In this document: positions 1-13,093 of the stretch, piece by piece | Layout of the letters: each line of letters opens with the position of its first letter | How positions within the stretch are numbered: position 1 is the stretch's first letter | Source: Piscicola geometra | Taxonomy: Eukaryota; Annelida; Clitellata; Hirudinida; Piscicolidae | Assembly (NCBI GenBank): GCA_943735955.1 | Contig: OX030955.1 | Coordinates: 14,489,583-14,553,582 of the forward strand | Direction of reading: 5' to 3' | DNA: 64,000 bases | Notes under the pieces: generated by a model | Told to the model about the DNA's origin: nothing | The model's database searches: none | Seen by the model: the letters and a program-made list of their open reading frames with translations, nothing else | Made by a program: the position numbers and the translations under genes

Positions 1-950
1 TTTATTTCAGCCGAAACCGAAATTAGGCCAAAATTAAAATCCCATTTTCGGCCGAAACCGAAATTAAGCCGAAATTGAATATCAATTTTCGGCCAAAATC
101 GAAATTAAACCGAAATTGTAATCATATTTTCGGCCGAAACCGAAATGTTTTCCAACTTTTATTTAAAATGAAAAAATAGTATTTAATGATGACAATGCCA
201 GTTTAACAAGTAAATCCAAACAAGCGTATGTTTTAAGCAAAAAAATGAAAGTTTTTCAACAAAATTTTTTGTTGTTGTTGACAGGCTTTGCTTTGGTCAG
301 ACTGACATTTTGTAAAAAAACTTCCAAATAGGATTCAACGACATTCTCACAATTTATTTTTGAATTAATTAATCGAAGCCAAATCTTCTCGTTCTTTCGA
401 CTTATATATAGTGTTTTTCAAAGCATGGATATCTAAAATTCCACATGCTTGTATATGTTATTCGAACAATTAGCCTCATGTCACCCATAAATCAATTAAC
501 CACGATATCTAATAGAGATGAGAATCGAACCCAAACTTAATAATTCGAGTTCGATTGAAGATATACAGATACTTACTTTTGACAATAACATTTTTTAAAC
601 GAATGTTTAAAAAAAAGAATTTGCTTAAAAAAAGTTTTGCTAAATATCATCATTGAACGTATCCCAGTTAACTTAAATTTCAAATACATGATTGTTGTTC
701 CAGATGCTAGTATATGTTATTCGAATAATTAGTCTGATGACACCCATAAATCAATCAACCACGATAACTAATATATATCTAATAGAGAATCGAATCCGAA
801 CTTAATAGTTCAATTGAGGACACAGATCAGATAAACTACATAAATAAAAAAAATTAGGTTTTTCGGTAAATATTAGATCCATTTCGGCCGAAACCGAAAT
901 TGAGCCGAAATTGTAAAATTAGATTCGGCCGAAACCTAAAAATGGCCGAA
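1..950. repeat. CCGAAA-rich palindromic repeats with an internal direct duplication
   Basis: Two patches (about 1-150 and 885-950) carry repeated copies of a short palindrome-like motif, TTTCGGCCGAAACCGAAAT, separated by AT-rich DNA. Between them a segment of about 130 bp is directly duplicated (about 444-577 and 694-829). Both copies contain 'GTATATGTTATTCGAA', 'CACCCATAAATCAAT' and 'CCACGATA'. The two motif patches bracketing the duplication look like the subterminal parts of an old transposable element. I did not identify a family. No gene is seen here. Confidence 0.5.
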
Positions 951-1262
951 ACTATTGAAAGAATTAAAAAATTCAATAAGAACAAAAAAATTTTGTAATA
1001 ATTTGTCTCAAAATATGGCTCCATTTAAGGAGAATGAATTGAAATCATCCGCAAAATGTTTTACTAGTAATATGGGGAAAAATATCTTATAAATTTTAAC
1101 TATTTTATTTTGCCTATTGGCATTACGGTTTTATTAGCATACAGCTATTTAAGCATTGGAAACTTGTCAATGACAATCGTTAATTTCATTTGCATAAGTA
1201 ATGAGTACCGTTTTTAAGCTAAACCAGAGCAGAGATCCATAAGTTTTGGTCTCACGCTTGCT

Positions 1263-2190
1263 ATGGCAGCTTATAAAATGACAATTAAAGACGGAAACAC
1301 CATTGAGCTACAACAGGTAAACAAAGAAAAAGACATAGAAGTAATTTTTGACAAGGGTCTCAACTTTAAAGAAGAAATCCCCAACAAGGTCAACAAAGCC
1401 AATGGAATAATGGGCATTATTCGTAGAACATTCTCTCACCTTAAGAAAAGAAACTCTAGTTCTGTTGTACGAGTCAATGGTGAGTCCGCATCTGGAGTAT
1501 GGAGCGGCAATCTGGAATCCATTCTACAAAAAAAAAGACGTATTTGGAGAAAGTACAACGGAGAGCAGCAAAACTAATACATAAAATCTATCTTATGAAG
1601 ACCGACTAAGAGAGTTAAAACTACCACCTTTAAGTTTCAGACGACTGAGAGCTGACATGATTGAAACATTCAAACTACTAAATGGCAATTATGGTGAAAA
1701 CGTTGGGCAAATATCAGAATTTGTGTCAAAAACGACCACCAGAAGACATTCTAAAAAAATAAAGAAGCTGCAAGCTGCAAGAACAAATCTCAGACTGAAT
1801 GCATGCTCAAAGAGAATAGTTAACACCAAGTTAACACTTCAAGGGAATATAGTCACAGCCCTATATATAAATACATTCAAGAATCGTCTGAACTCATACT
1901 GGAGGGCTCAATCACTTCTATATAAATGGGATGCAAAAGAAAGCTTCGACAATATACTACAGTCTCAGTCAATCGTCCCAGCTTCGAAGAGCAGTCCAAA
2001 GACCCAACAACAATATCCTTCTTCATCTCAATTGCCGGACCTTAAAAAAAATCCCTCAGCGTCAAAAAGTCCAGTTTCAATGACGTCACTCAATGAGAGA
2101 GCTGAAAAAAAATATGATCTGGTTATAGAGGTTTTAAGCCTGCGACCAGAATTTCCTAAGATATCCTAAGATATTAGACATTTGTTATCA
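1263..2190 (+). mobile_element. Decayed non-LTR retrotransposon (CR1/Jockey-like) 3' end
   Basis: Two open pieces in different frames resemble the part of a LINE polyprotein downstream of the reverse-transcriptase catalytic core. The first (1263-1577) contains 'MGIIRRTFSHL' and a degraded 'SGVWSGNL'. The second, open from about 1591 to 2169, contains 'SYEDRLRELKLPPLSFRRLR' followed by 'DMIETFKLLNG', a typical C-terminal block of CR1-like LINE ORF2 proteins. The catalytic YADD part is absent, so the copy is 5'-truncated and frameshifted. It ends with a short duplicated tail, CCTAAGATAT, near 2155-2180. A relative of the same 3' end lies on the minus strand at 56930-57110. It sits upstream of ABCG copy 1 and is not part of that gene. 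Confidence 0.75.
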
Positions 2191-2371
2191 ATGCACACAT
2201 ACTTTGGAAATAAAAGTGATGAGTGGATGAACGCATACATGGTGTTTTACTGAAATCAAAAATATTTTTAGAGCGTGATTAAAATTTATCAAATTCTCAA
2301 AGAAAGTTTTTTTCCAATCAATTAAAAAAAATATTTTCGTAAAAGGTTTGAAACTATTGATCTTTCGCCAG

Positions 2372-3905
2372 GTTTCTACAATACTTCATCCGCTTTCTTC
2401 ATTTGTTTCGCTTGCAATTTCATGGTCTGCAACGTTTCCGTGTCGTTTGGTGAGTTAGTGAATGGAAACGGGGGTTTAATGGATATTTTTTGCCACTTGA
2501 GCCGCTATAATGAAATAATAAAAAGATTTAGCAAGATTTTTTTTAATGATAAAACGATTAAATTTTTTCTAATGTTAGTGTATTATAGGTTAGGGGATTG
2601 AAACCATAAAAAGCCCATACAAATAAAATGTTTTAACACTATTTCAACAATTAAACTAATTACACTTTGACAGGTTACCTTCTCTCAACTATGTTCAATG
2701 ATGTTGTAAAGGCCCTAGCCGTAGGACCTCTCTTTATCACTGCATTTCTCATGATCGGAGGCTTCTTCGTCAATACAGGGTTAGGATATGCTAGAAACTT
2801 AATTCTGTTCAGACATTTTTCCAATATTAATAAAAACTAAAATGTATAACCATTGGTCAATAGCAAATGGGGGACAAGACGGAGTTTAATGGGAATAGGG
2901 TTTCACTTGTTAACAGCTGTAGATCTTAATTTTTTTTTGCGAGAGATTGGTCAAAGGCCATGAATCTTACTCAATCATGAAACGTAGAAAAATACCATTT
3001 ACGAGGCAAAATAACCCATCTTAAACAGAAATAAATCAAAAACAAAATCACAATTAAAATAAATGAATAATTTAACAATTACTAAAACAAATTACGCATT
3101 TCTTTAAACTCCACAGCTCCATCCCGGTCTACCTGATCTGGCTCAAATACATCTCTTGGATCACTTATGCCAACGAAATACACATCGTCAACCAGTGGAC
3201 CAATGTAGAACACTTGGGTAACGCGAAAGAATTTAAAGTTTAACAATTTTGGTTTAAAATATTTAAATATAGTGTTCAAATGTATTTGAGTTTGATTAGA
3301 TACTTATTCAACCTAGAACTTTCCTTTTAGAGCTTTTTTTATTATGAAAAGTTTTTTTTTTGTTTTTGAAACACAGACTGTGAGTACAAAAACGTGACGA
3401 GCAAGTGTCTCAGTGACGGCAAGGAAGTTATTGCCAGCATGTCCTACTCCGAGGTTTGCTGGAATGTAGGTTGTCGAAGTACTGAAAAGCGAACGATAAG
3501 CTGCTAAGCAGCTTATCGTTCGCTTTTCAGTACTTAGCTGCTTTAATAAACTTAAAATGAGAGTTTTTTCTAAAAGAAATAGTTTGGATTTTAACAACTA
3601 ATTTTTTTCATAATTGTTTTTGAGATTTTGAAAACCATTAATTAAATGAATATTAATAATAAATGTATAAAAAATATTTAATTTTAATCACTAAAATTTA
3701 AATTGATAATAGTAATATTATTCTTGTTAAATTATTTGATTGCTTTCAATATTAGTTATTAACTTTGAATGCAACAACCATTCAGTCGAACATCCCTTTC
3801 GACTTCCTGATGCTACTGCTGTTGATGGTAGTCTTTCGACTAATGGCATTTCTATGTTTTCTTCTTAGATCTAAAAAAAACTTCAAGATTAATTCTAAGA
3901 ATTAA
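2372..3905 (+). CDS. ABCG (white/scarlet-type) half-transporter, copy 1, last five coding exons
   Basis: Exons 2372-2449, 2674-2779, 3117-3217, 3377-3453 and 3786-3905 (stop TAA) have GT-AG borders and keep phase throughout. They encode the C-terminal transmembrane part of an ABCG half-transporter. Landmarks are 'GFYNTSSAFF', the helix 'GYLLSTMFNDVVKALAVGP' followed by 'IGGFFVNTG', then 'SIPVYLIWLKYISWITYANE' and 'NQWTNVEHLG'. An extracellular Cys-bearing segment (DCEYKNVTSKC) and a last hydrophobic helix 'FDFLMLLLLMVVFRLMAF' follow. Family members export lipids, pigments or other small molecules as dimers. Upstream exons are not visible: the preceding 2.3 kb is repeats and LINE, so the nucleotide-binding half lies outside the window or has been displaced. 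A likely poly(A) signal AATAAA is at 4037-4042. A tandem paralogue follows at 5.6 kb. Confidence 0.88.
3477..3535. repeat. Perfect 29-bp inverted repeat with a 1-nt loop
   Basis: Arms 3477-3505 and 3507-3535 are exact reverse complements around a single A at 3506. The repeat lies in the intron between the last two exons of ABCG copy 1. The near-zero spacer is unusual for a natural hairpin; a recent templated inversion or a foldback sequencing artefact are both possible. Confidence 0.9.
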
Positions 3906-4076
3906 AAATGAGTGTTTGGGCCAATGACAATGATAGATAGAATGGTAACGTAAGGGATGAGGGTTTAAGAACTAGTGAAAGTGAAGATAACTAAGTTTAT
4001 TGAATACGTCTGAAAATGAGAGTAACCCGAACTGGTAATAAAATACATTATCGTAATATTCTAATTTTATTAGAGC

Positions 4077-4266
4077 GGGTTGGCTTATATGGTAAAGTCG
4101 TTGGACCTGCGACTTGAAGGTGGCCAATTCGAATCTCAGTTCAGCCAACCGTGAGCTATCATATACCTATTGTTTATGATGCGGTGTTTCACAACTTATG
4201 TCGTGTGAGTGGCGCCTCAGTTGCGTGCCTTGGGACGTTATAAATAGTCATGATTATTATTATTTT
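4077..4266 (+). mobile_element. tRNA-derived SINE
   Basis: The head (4078-4150, 73 nt) has a 7-bp acceptor-stem match (GGTTGGC with GCCAACC), a box-A-like TGGCTTATATGG and a box-B-like AATTCGAATCT. The T-arm stem does not pair, so this is not an intact tRNA gene. A body of about 95 bp follows, then an ATT-rich tail (GATTATTATTATTTTA). This is the head-body-tail plan of a tRNA-derived SINE. It lies between the two ABCG copies. Confidence 0.7.
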
Positions 4267-7200
4267 ATGATTTCATTTGAGGTTAACAAAGAAACTCATA
4301 GTATAATGCAATACGGGAAAAATGTTTATTAAAACTGTTAATAACAGAGCTTTGAATATGGTTTTACTTGGCACCAAAAGCCGAACTTTTATGTCATAAA
4401 TGACACGACTGACCACATCTGGCTAGCAGGCAATAAGTATGATACATGTGCTCTAACGTTTTAGATTTTTTAAATTATTTTTTTAGATTCCGTATCATAG
4501 TAAGTGCCTTCTACATTGTTTTGAGGATAAGTTGTATTTTAATGTGTAGGTATACGTAAAGTATACAGATTAAAAGCTATTTGTACTTATTTTTCGTTTT
4601 CTGTTATTAAAGACACTGTTGCTTCAAAGTTTTCAGATGTTATTACTATTGTTTAATAAATAGAACTGGTTTAAATATTTGATTCGCCTCGGTTTTTTCC
4701 TAAATAGTTGACTTTTCATTCGATTCTTATTTGATCCAAATAGTTGCATCATACCGAATTAAAAAATCAATCGTGTAATAATTGCAAAAAAATTATGATT
4801 ACTATGGAGAAAATCTTATGTCCTTCAATTGGATCCACTTCTGATACGCCATAGTAGAAATGATTGATTTACTAAATAATTTTGAACGTACGGTATGAAT
4901 TTATAACCTTGCATTTGAATACATTCTCTTCTAACATATTTAACAGGTTTCAATGGAAAATGAATTCATTGTTTCTTTTATTCTGCTAAGAGTCATGTTT
5001 GGAAGCTTTGCTGTAACATTATTGATCTACTTAGGCAGCAAATCAATCGTGTTAAATCTTATTTAAAAGACTGAAGCAAAGTTTCATTTTAGAGTTTTGA
5101 ATTGAGTTTTTTGAAAGTTGAAATCATATTTTTTTAATATAAATAGTTTCTATTTATGATCTCTGTAAAAAATCTCTTGGACCTTGTAAGTTTTAAAAAA
5201 TAACATAGAAGAAACATATTATACAGCTCAAAATTTTGATTTCCAAACTAAAAATAGTTTTGAAGTTTTTGCTATGAAAATTTAAAAGTTAGAAAGATAT
5301 AAAAAATACCCCATTGCAGCTTTCGTCAAAAAATCTTTTTCCTGAAGTTGTGTTTCAAATATATAAAAATACTTCACTCATTTTTATATTCGAACCAATT
5401 TTAAAATGTAAAAACTTGGCCAAAGCTTTTAAAAAAAAAGGGTATTTAGCTTCAAAAGAGGAACCATTACCAGTTCTGCGCTAGAGTATATTTCAGCTGA
5501 GACGCAGATTGAAATCGAATCGAAAGCCTTGTTAACAACACTCATTGAATTATTAAAAAAAATTTAAGAAATATATATGAAATTATAAATTGGTAAAAGT
5601 GCTTTTCTGCATCATGACCCAACAGTCAAGTCCAACAATAAAGGGAAATACAATAAAAGTGCCAATAAGAGAAATAGGTACCAAAAAGCCACACAACGTT
5701 TCAACTGAAAAAGATCATGATGAAAAACAGCTCAATAATCTACTCATTAACTCTTTCAGAGGCTCTACAAGTACTATAGATGAAGGCGATGACCCAAAGA
5801 AACTCCTGGTGCCTGAATCGTCTACTCATCTTCTCAAAAAAATGAAAAAATATTTGTTTGCAAAGAATCTCAAAAAAAAGTACAACGATGGCGAAAAAGA
5901 ACACACAATCAACATGAAAGCCGTTGAGTTTTTTAGGTAACTTGAATAATTTTCACCGTTTTTTCTTCGCCATATCTCAGTGCTCAAGCACGTTGACATG
6001 ATATATCAATAAGCGTAATCTTTGGATTCGGTCCTATGCCACGCATGTTATTGTTTGTGGGCTCTTTTCCTATCTTGAACACAAAACTTAGGTTGTTGAT
6101 CGTTCTTCCACTCACACAAGCCTCTTTGACTTCCAACCCTTCGAGTTCCTACCTGCATGATGTGCTCAATTTCCAGCATGGTCTTGCTTGCTTGGCATAT
6201 GTGACTAATCATGTAATAGTTTTTCCATTTTTTTCAATTTCCTATTTCGGGTATAATGACTACCTTTGCTCAAAGGGTTTGAAACTCACGGTTGTCCATA
6301 TCTTATTGCAGATCTTTTGGATAAGCTTGTCATCTATGCCGTGATTTTCGTATTTTTTAGTAATAGCTGCTGTTCAAGAATTTTTGCTTCTTATTTCTTT
6401 TTTTATCAATATTTGGTCACGAATTATCAAGAACGCATTTATTCATTCAAGCCGTGTATTCAAGAGATTACTGTTTTTTTTTCAACAAAAAACCTTTAAA
6501 AATTTCTTTAAAAATTTCTTTTTAAATTTAAAGATGAATTTTTTTCCATTTTTCAGAAAACCATCTATGCATTCAAAAATAACTTATGGCTCGCTGTACA
6601 CTCCCTCTTTTCAGAAGATCATCCTAACTTGGGAAAACATCAATGTTTACGCACCTGAAACGGTAATTATTAAAATATCCGTTTATCGCTTGTGAAGAAT
6701 AAATTTTATACGAATATGAATAATATGTGGTTTAAAAGCTCAATGACAATCAATGCTTAATAAAAGAAGAAAAAGAAAACATGTTGTGCTGGTCGTGTTC
6801 AGAAAACCTCCAGCATTTTTTCATTTGCTTCCACGGAGACTCAAACAAGACATATTTTACAAAACGGTTTTGAATTTTTTTTTTAAACAACAAAATTTTG
6901 TTTTTGTTTTTATTCATAACTTTTTTTTACATCAGACAGTGGTGTTTTGGAGCCTGGGACGTTTTTGGCAGTTATGGGAGCCAGGTTTGAAAATCTAAAT
7001 TATTTAACGTATCTACAACTGTAAGGCTAATGGTTGATCTAGTTGTTGCTTGTGAGAAACTTTTAAAAAGAATAATCTCATAAAACACTTTACCCAACAT
7101 GCACTTAATCAACAGCCACTAAATAAGCAATCATTTATATATTCAGCTAACTTTCCATGCTAATAATAGTTAATATTATAATCTTCAATCAACAGTGGCG

Positions 7201-7317
7201 CTGGCAAAACAACCCTTCTCAACGTGCTCAATTATCGCAATAGAGGGGACCTTAACGTCACAGGAGACATAAGAGTGAATGGATGCGAGATTGGTGAGTT
7301 GATTAAGGCATTTTAAT

Positions 7318-8400
7318 TAGAGCTGTGCTTTAATCAACGTTCATTTTCGATTACCACGTTGATCAATTAACGACTGTTTAAATTGTAAAGAAAAAATTAA
7401 CGCATTTAAAAATTTTAATGCATTTAAACTTATCCAAATTGAATTGTTTTTTACGGGTTTGGTTACATTGTCAGAAAGGGAACACAAACACTACTAATCT
7501 ACTGTCAACAAACGAGTGGAAAAATTGCATTTTATCAAAAAACTTTTTATTTCTTGAAGCTTTGCAACAGAACTTTTAGGGGGTGAAAATTACTTGAAAT
7601 TTTAAATAGTGTTACTTGCTTTTTGTCACTCTACACAAGAAATATGCACTTTAGAAGATGATCCAGTTTATGTCATTCGTTTCACACACAAAATGTTCTC
7701 CCAAATTGGAGCAGAAAATGAATAATCAGAATATCAAGATTTGGCACATCATTAAAATTTTTTAATGTTATCTAAAAATGAAAGAGTTAAAAAAACTATA
7801 AGAAGAAAAAATAACTTCTAAAACTATACAGCCTTCACCAAACAAAAAACTACAAACATATGTAACTTCAGATTCTGAAGATGAAGATCCCTCAATGATT
7901 ACCAAGTCAATCATTAAACGTTATAGAACAGAATCTGAGATAGGCTTTGAGAGTTGTTTTTTTTGGTGGCAACAACACGAAGTGGCATACCCAGCTCTTG
8001 CGAAACTGACAAGAAAGTACTTGTCATCACCTGCAAGTATAGTTCCATGTGAACGTCTATTCAGCTTATCGAGAAACATAGTTAGCAAGAAAAAAGTATC
8101 TTTAGATCCAACTAATATTGAAAAACTTGTTTACTTGAGTAACTGGTTTAAAAATAATGTGTGACAGGTGCATTTTTATCTTTATTGATTTTTTTTTCTT
8201 CTTTAAAAGGTGGATTAATTTTTTTTTAAATCGGACTTTAAAAAAAATTCATTTGTAAGAAATTATTTTTATAAATACTTTTTTTATATTAATGTCAAAC
8301 ATGCTTTAAACATTCTGTTTAAATACGATTAACGCACTATTAAAATTTTTAATCGAACGATTAACGGCGATTAAAATTTAATTTTAAACTGTTTTAATTG
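7318..8400 (+). mobile_element. Decayed hAT element with transposase C-terminus
   Basis: The left end TAGAGCTGTGCTTTAATC at 7318 matches the left end of the better-preserved copy at 16769. The right side retains the shared subterminal block 'TCGAACGATTAACGGCGATT', but the terminal CAGCTCTA is lost. An open frame at 7895-8164 encodes a hAT C-terminal dimerisation domain: 'YPALAKLTRKYLSSPAS', 'VPCERLFSLSRNIVSKKK', ending 'LVYLSNWFKNNV'. The rest of the transposase is frameshifted. It lies in the intron following the Walker A exon of ABCG copy 2, in the same orientation as that gene. Confidence 0.8.
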
Positions 8401-9887
8401 TATTATAGCTTTCAAAATAAATTAAAAAAACAAAAAAATAACAAAGGTAAAAAAAATACCCTTCCACCAAAGAAAAGAAACAAAATATACAGAATACTTA
8501 AATAAAACATGTATAAAACATCAAATAAATGTTAAATTATTTAAAAAAAATTAAATTTCATTACTATTTAAAACATGAGAATCCATTTCACCACATAGAT
8601 GAATCGATCATTAGTTTGTCGGCGTATGTGCAGCAGGATGACTTATTCTTGCCCATGATCACTGTCAGAGAACACCTCTACTTCCAGGTTGTTTGAGGGA
8701 TGAGGGATTGGAGATTTATAATTAGTTTAAAAAGGTCTATTTCTAGTAGAGAAGTAATGGATAGGTGGACAAATGAGGTTTTTTATATTCTGTAAGCCTG
8801 ACAAAAGACATTTCGTATCATTTATAGGCGTAAAGTTCGGTATAAAATGAAATAATAATAAAGAAAATCTTTTTTATAATTGTTTAAATAAAAAATGTAA
8901 AAATATTTAATCTTTTAATACATCTTTTTTAAACACATTTTTTATGCCTAAATATTATGTAAATATATTTAAAAATCCGTATAAAGTTTGAAGCTGATTT
9001 GAAAAAAACCTTCTTGATCATTCCCATTACCAATAAAGTATACGATTCCAAAAGTATTCATATAATTTTTTGAAGTATCTACCTTCATTTAAACATTCGT
9101 CGTCCGAGTACGCATGGCTTGATATCAGTGAAGACAATAGGATTTCATCATTTTCATAGTCAACCTTAGAAATGCTGTGGAAAACACTTTCATTATCGCT
9201 TGAATCCGTTTCACCATCCACCCATAATCATCATGATCATTCTCGTAGTCACAACTTCGTATGGACAGGGACATACCCAAAGAAATGCGAGAAGAATGGG
9301 TGCAAGAGGTGAGTACTAATGAATCTTTGTTTTATAATTTATTAGTTTTGTCACAAAAAGATAAGATAATTTTTAACGATTGTTTGAAATTTTAGAAACA
9401 TTTAGTTGAAATATAAAATAAAGAAAAAGAATAAAACAAAGACTTCTATAAATCTCGATCATTAGATACAATATAGTTTTAAAAAATTGTTTTAATAAAT
9501 TAGGTAAAAACTTGAGTCCATCTAGTGAAAAACTAAACTTGAAATAATAAAAAAACTCAATTTTGACAGTTTGATTTGTCTTCTAGCCTCCTCAAAGTTC
9601 ACAGAGATTGTCTTTCTAGAATTTTTAATTACTAATAGCTGTCATCTTTCGAAGATCAAAAGAAGCAATTAATGGTTGAATTTAACTTTTCAGCCCCCGC
9701 TATGTAGAAGGAGGTTGCACAAGATGGAACGATTTTTGAAAGTTTAGCTTGATTGTATAACCAATAACGTCAATTAAAATTTACCCAAACATTATATTGA
9801 CTCTTTGTCTAAATATACCAACTTTAACATAAGAAACAAAGAAAAAAGAAATATGAGTTCATTAACCTCAAGCATGAACACTAAAAA

Positions 9888-10497
9888 ATTCTTAACGTTA
9901 AAACTTTAATTATTTTAAAAGAACCCAGTATTGTAAAAAAATCTATAGTAGATCATGATAGTGTATCAATGTCCCGATCACCATTATGAGAGTCGGGACA
10001 AATAGTGCTATTTTACTAGTTTAGAAGCTTCATGAAATAAATTACTAGACGATGCTTATGTCAAAATATTCTTCATTCAATGCATTTTTCAATTAATATT
10101 ATCAAAACACTAAAAAAACTACTATAAATTCGTGACACCTAAGACTGATATTATGAGAATCGGGACACTTGTGTTAATGTCATGGTGTGCATGATATAAA
10201 ATAATGATATAGTTTTACGAAAAATAAAAATAAGAGCCCAATCTTTAACATTTATCTTTTTTCACCCATGAAATGTAATCAGAAAAAAAATAAAATTATA
10301 TTACTCACTTGTTGCTTAATAAATCGCGATCATCAGCGAAACGCTAAAATCAGAACAGAATTTGTTGGAATGAACAAAATAGCCAAAAATTCATATAAAT
10401 TGAGTATTCTAAAACCGAAAAAAGTAAAAACACGTTTTTAAATATTTCTATGACTGAATAAATCAAACCGGATAGAACTAACTAAAACATATTTAAT
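9888..10497 (+). repeat. Interspersed repeat R1, copy 1
   Basis: About 600 bp that recur in inverted orientation at 22441-23040. Shared landmarks include TAGTTTAGAAGCTTCATGAA, CATGGTGTGCATGATATAAA and ATCAGAACAGAA. No open frame or terminal repeat was found, so the family is unknown. It lies in the intron before the signature-motif exon of ABCG copy 2. Confidence 0.75.
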
Positions 10498-12329
10498 TTG
10501 CAAACCTATTTGATTTATTTATTTCATAAACTTTTGATACATTTTTGAATTATTTGACACAAGGTGATGCAATGTGCCGATGTGAAAATAGAAAATAATA
10601 TAAAAATTAAGGTTAAATCTTTTTGAACATTAAATTCATACATGCAAATTTATCATCGTTTACATATAGTTAATGCATTTTGATTAAAAATATTTGCTTT
10701 GCAGGGAATCTCCGGTGGCGAGAAGAAACGCTTGGCTTTCGCTGCTGAGGTATCAGTGCAGATGATCTTGAGTTTGAAACAATGATTTGTTCTTAAACTA
10801 GACTTATTAAATTTCTATAAATCAAACTAAATTGTTATATATTAAAGTTTAGAAAATTTATTTATGGTTTTAGATCATAACGCTACAGAAATATGTTCAA
10901 TTTATTCACAACGTTGTTTCTTTTTTCAGCTTCTCACCAACCCTTCCTTGATGTTTCTTGACGAGCCAACTTCTGGTCTGGACTCCTACATGGCGAGCAA
11001 CGTTCTTCTGGTCCTTAAACAGTTGACTAAAAATGGTGATTTGAGTTTTTCGATCATCAGCTAGTTCTCGAATATACTGAAAACTATTTGGCTCAAAAAA
11101 ATGTATAAATAAAAAATTGCAAATTTGAATTCAACTTAACATTAATACATTAAGAAACAGTTATAAATGATTAAAATATTCAAATTTATCACGTCTTCCT
11201 GGACATTTAGCGATAATTATTGGGAAAGCATGACTTTTACAAAAACTAAGTGTTTTTACTTCTAGGGTATATGTTTTAAAAGCTGTGAGAGAATTATTTT
11301 TCTATTTTCATAAATTTATAATAAATAATTTTTTCGTATCATACATCCTACTGACTCCATACAGGAAGATCAATTATTTGCACCATCCGCCAGCCCTCTT
11401 CGGAACTCTTTGAGCTTTTTGATAAGTAATGACCCTGAGTTTTGTTTCATTAAAATAAGTAAGAGGATTATTGGAAAATATGTTTTATAAATGCTGCAAA
11501 AGTTGTTGAACTTTGAGACCGCTTAATAAAAGTTTAGATAATACCAACTTTATACGGTTAAATGGAGCTATTATTGAACTCTCATGCGTTTTTCTCAAAC
11601 TGATGCTGATAAGTGAGGGCAGGGTGGTGTACCTGAGACCTGCTAACGGAGCCTCCACCTTTTTCGACAAGTATATTACGTCTTCGTAAACTTTAGCCTA
11701 CAAATTCTTCAACAAATAATATTACAATTTTTTTGTTTTTGAATTTATTAGTTTGTCATTAAGCATCAATTAACGAAATACTGTGTTTTTAAATAACACC
11801 AGTAAGAATTTTAAATCGTTATATAATGTAATATTTCAGATTAAAATGTTAAATGTATAAATTCAAAGTTTCTATTCTTTTCCAGTTGCGGCTATCCTCT
11901 TCCCCAGAACTACAACCCTGAGACCATTTCATCAAACTACTTGGAGTTCAGCCCGGCAATGAGTTAAAGACAATGGAACAGATTGAGGTGAAAAAACACA
12001 AAATGGATATTGTGTATTTTTGTGTTTCTAAATGCATGATTTTGTTTGGACATTCAAAATTGCTTTTTATATTTTTTCAGAACATTTGCAATGCCTTTGA
12101 GACGTCAGATAAGGCTCACTATGTCAAGAAAGTCATCGACAACAACAAGGGAGCCCTAAACGGAAATATGGTAACTATTGAAAATTTGATTTAAAATAAG
12201 AATTTCTAGAATAATTTTGAGAAATTTTTAATGTACATTTTTCAGTATGAAGAAAAGTCTTTTGTGAATTTGTCACCATAAGTAATTTTTCAAGTATTTA
12301 TAGTCCACACATAAAAGCACACTCATAAA

Positions 12330-12601
<272 letters not shown>

Positions 12602-13093
12602 AGATACAAAGCAAATTGGTGCACACAGTTCTTGTTGTTAATGTGGCGTTGTTCGTTGCATACCATGAGAGAACCTGCAGTCTTCCAGGTCAAACTGCTC
12701 CAAATCACTGTTATTTTTTACATCATGCTACAACCACCCATAGAACAACCACCATACAAATCACTTGAAGTAACTTTACAATCTGTCTTCTAATTCTAAC
12801 ATACCGTTCCAGGTATTATCACTAATCTTCAATTTAACTTACTGGCAACAGGAATTTAACCAGGCCGGTTAGACCTTTTGAATTTTTACATCAATTATAT
12901 AAACTAAGCAAGTGAGGCTATAGAATAGTGAAATGTACTTTGTACAAGATTACCACATTGATTGCAAGGTGTAGCCAACCTGAACGGAGCTCTCTTCTTG
13001 ATGCAAATGGAGATGACTGTAGGCTTCATCCACAATGTTATCATGGTGCGTATTTATTATTTAAGAAATCTTTGAAACACTACTATTTTCAAA

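Noticed and set aside
4078..4150. A tRNA gene
   Set aside because: Acceptor stem pairs, but the T-arm does not, and a SINE body with an ATT tail follows.
6036..6998. Several + strand frames of 77-103 residues
   Set aside because: They run through introns; only the splice-bounded parts at 6557-6662, 6803-6866 and 6936-6984 fit the ABCG protein.
9027..9221. Short acidic minus-strand frame
   Set aside because: No recognisable domain; it lies in an ABCG intron next to a good + strand exon. Chance frame or transposon debris.
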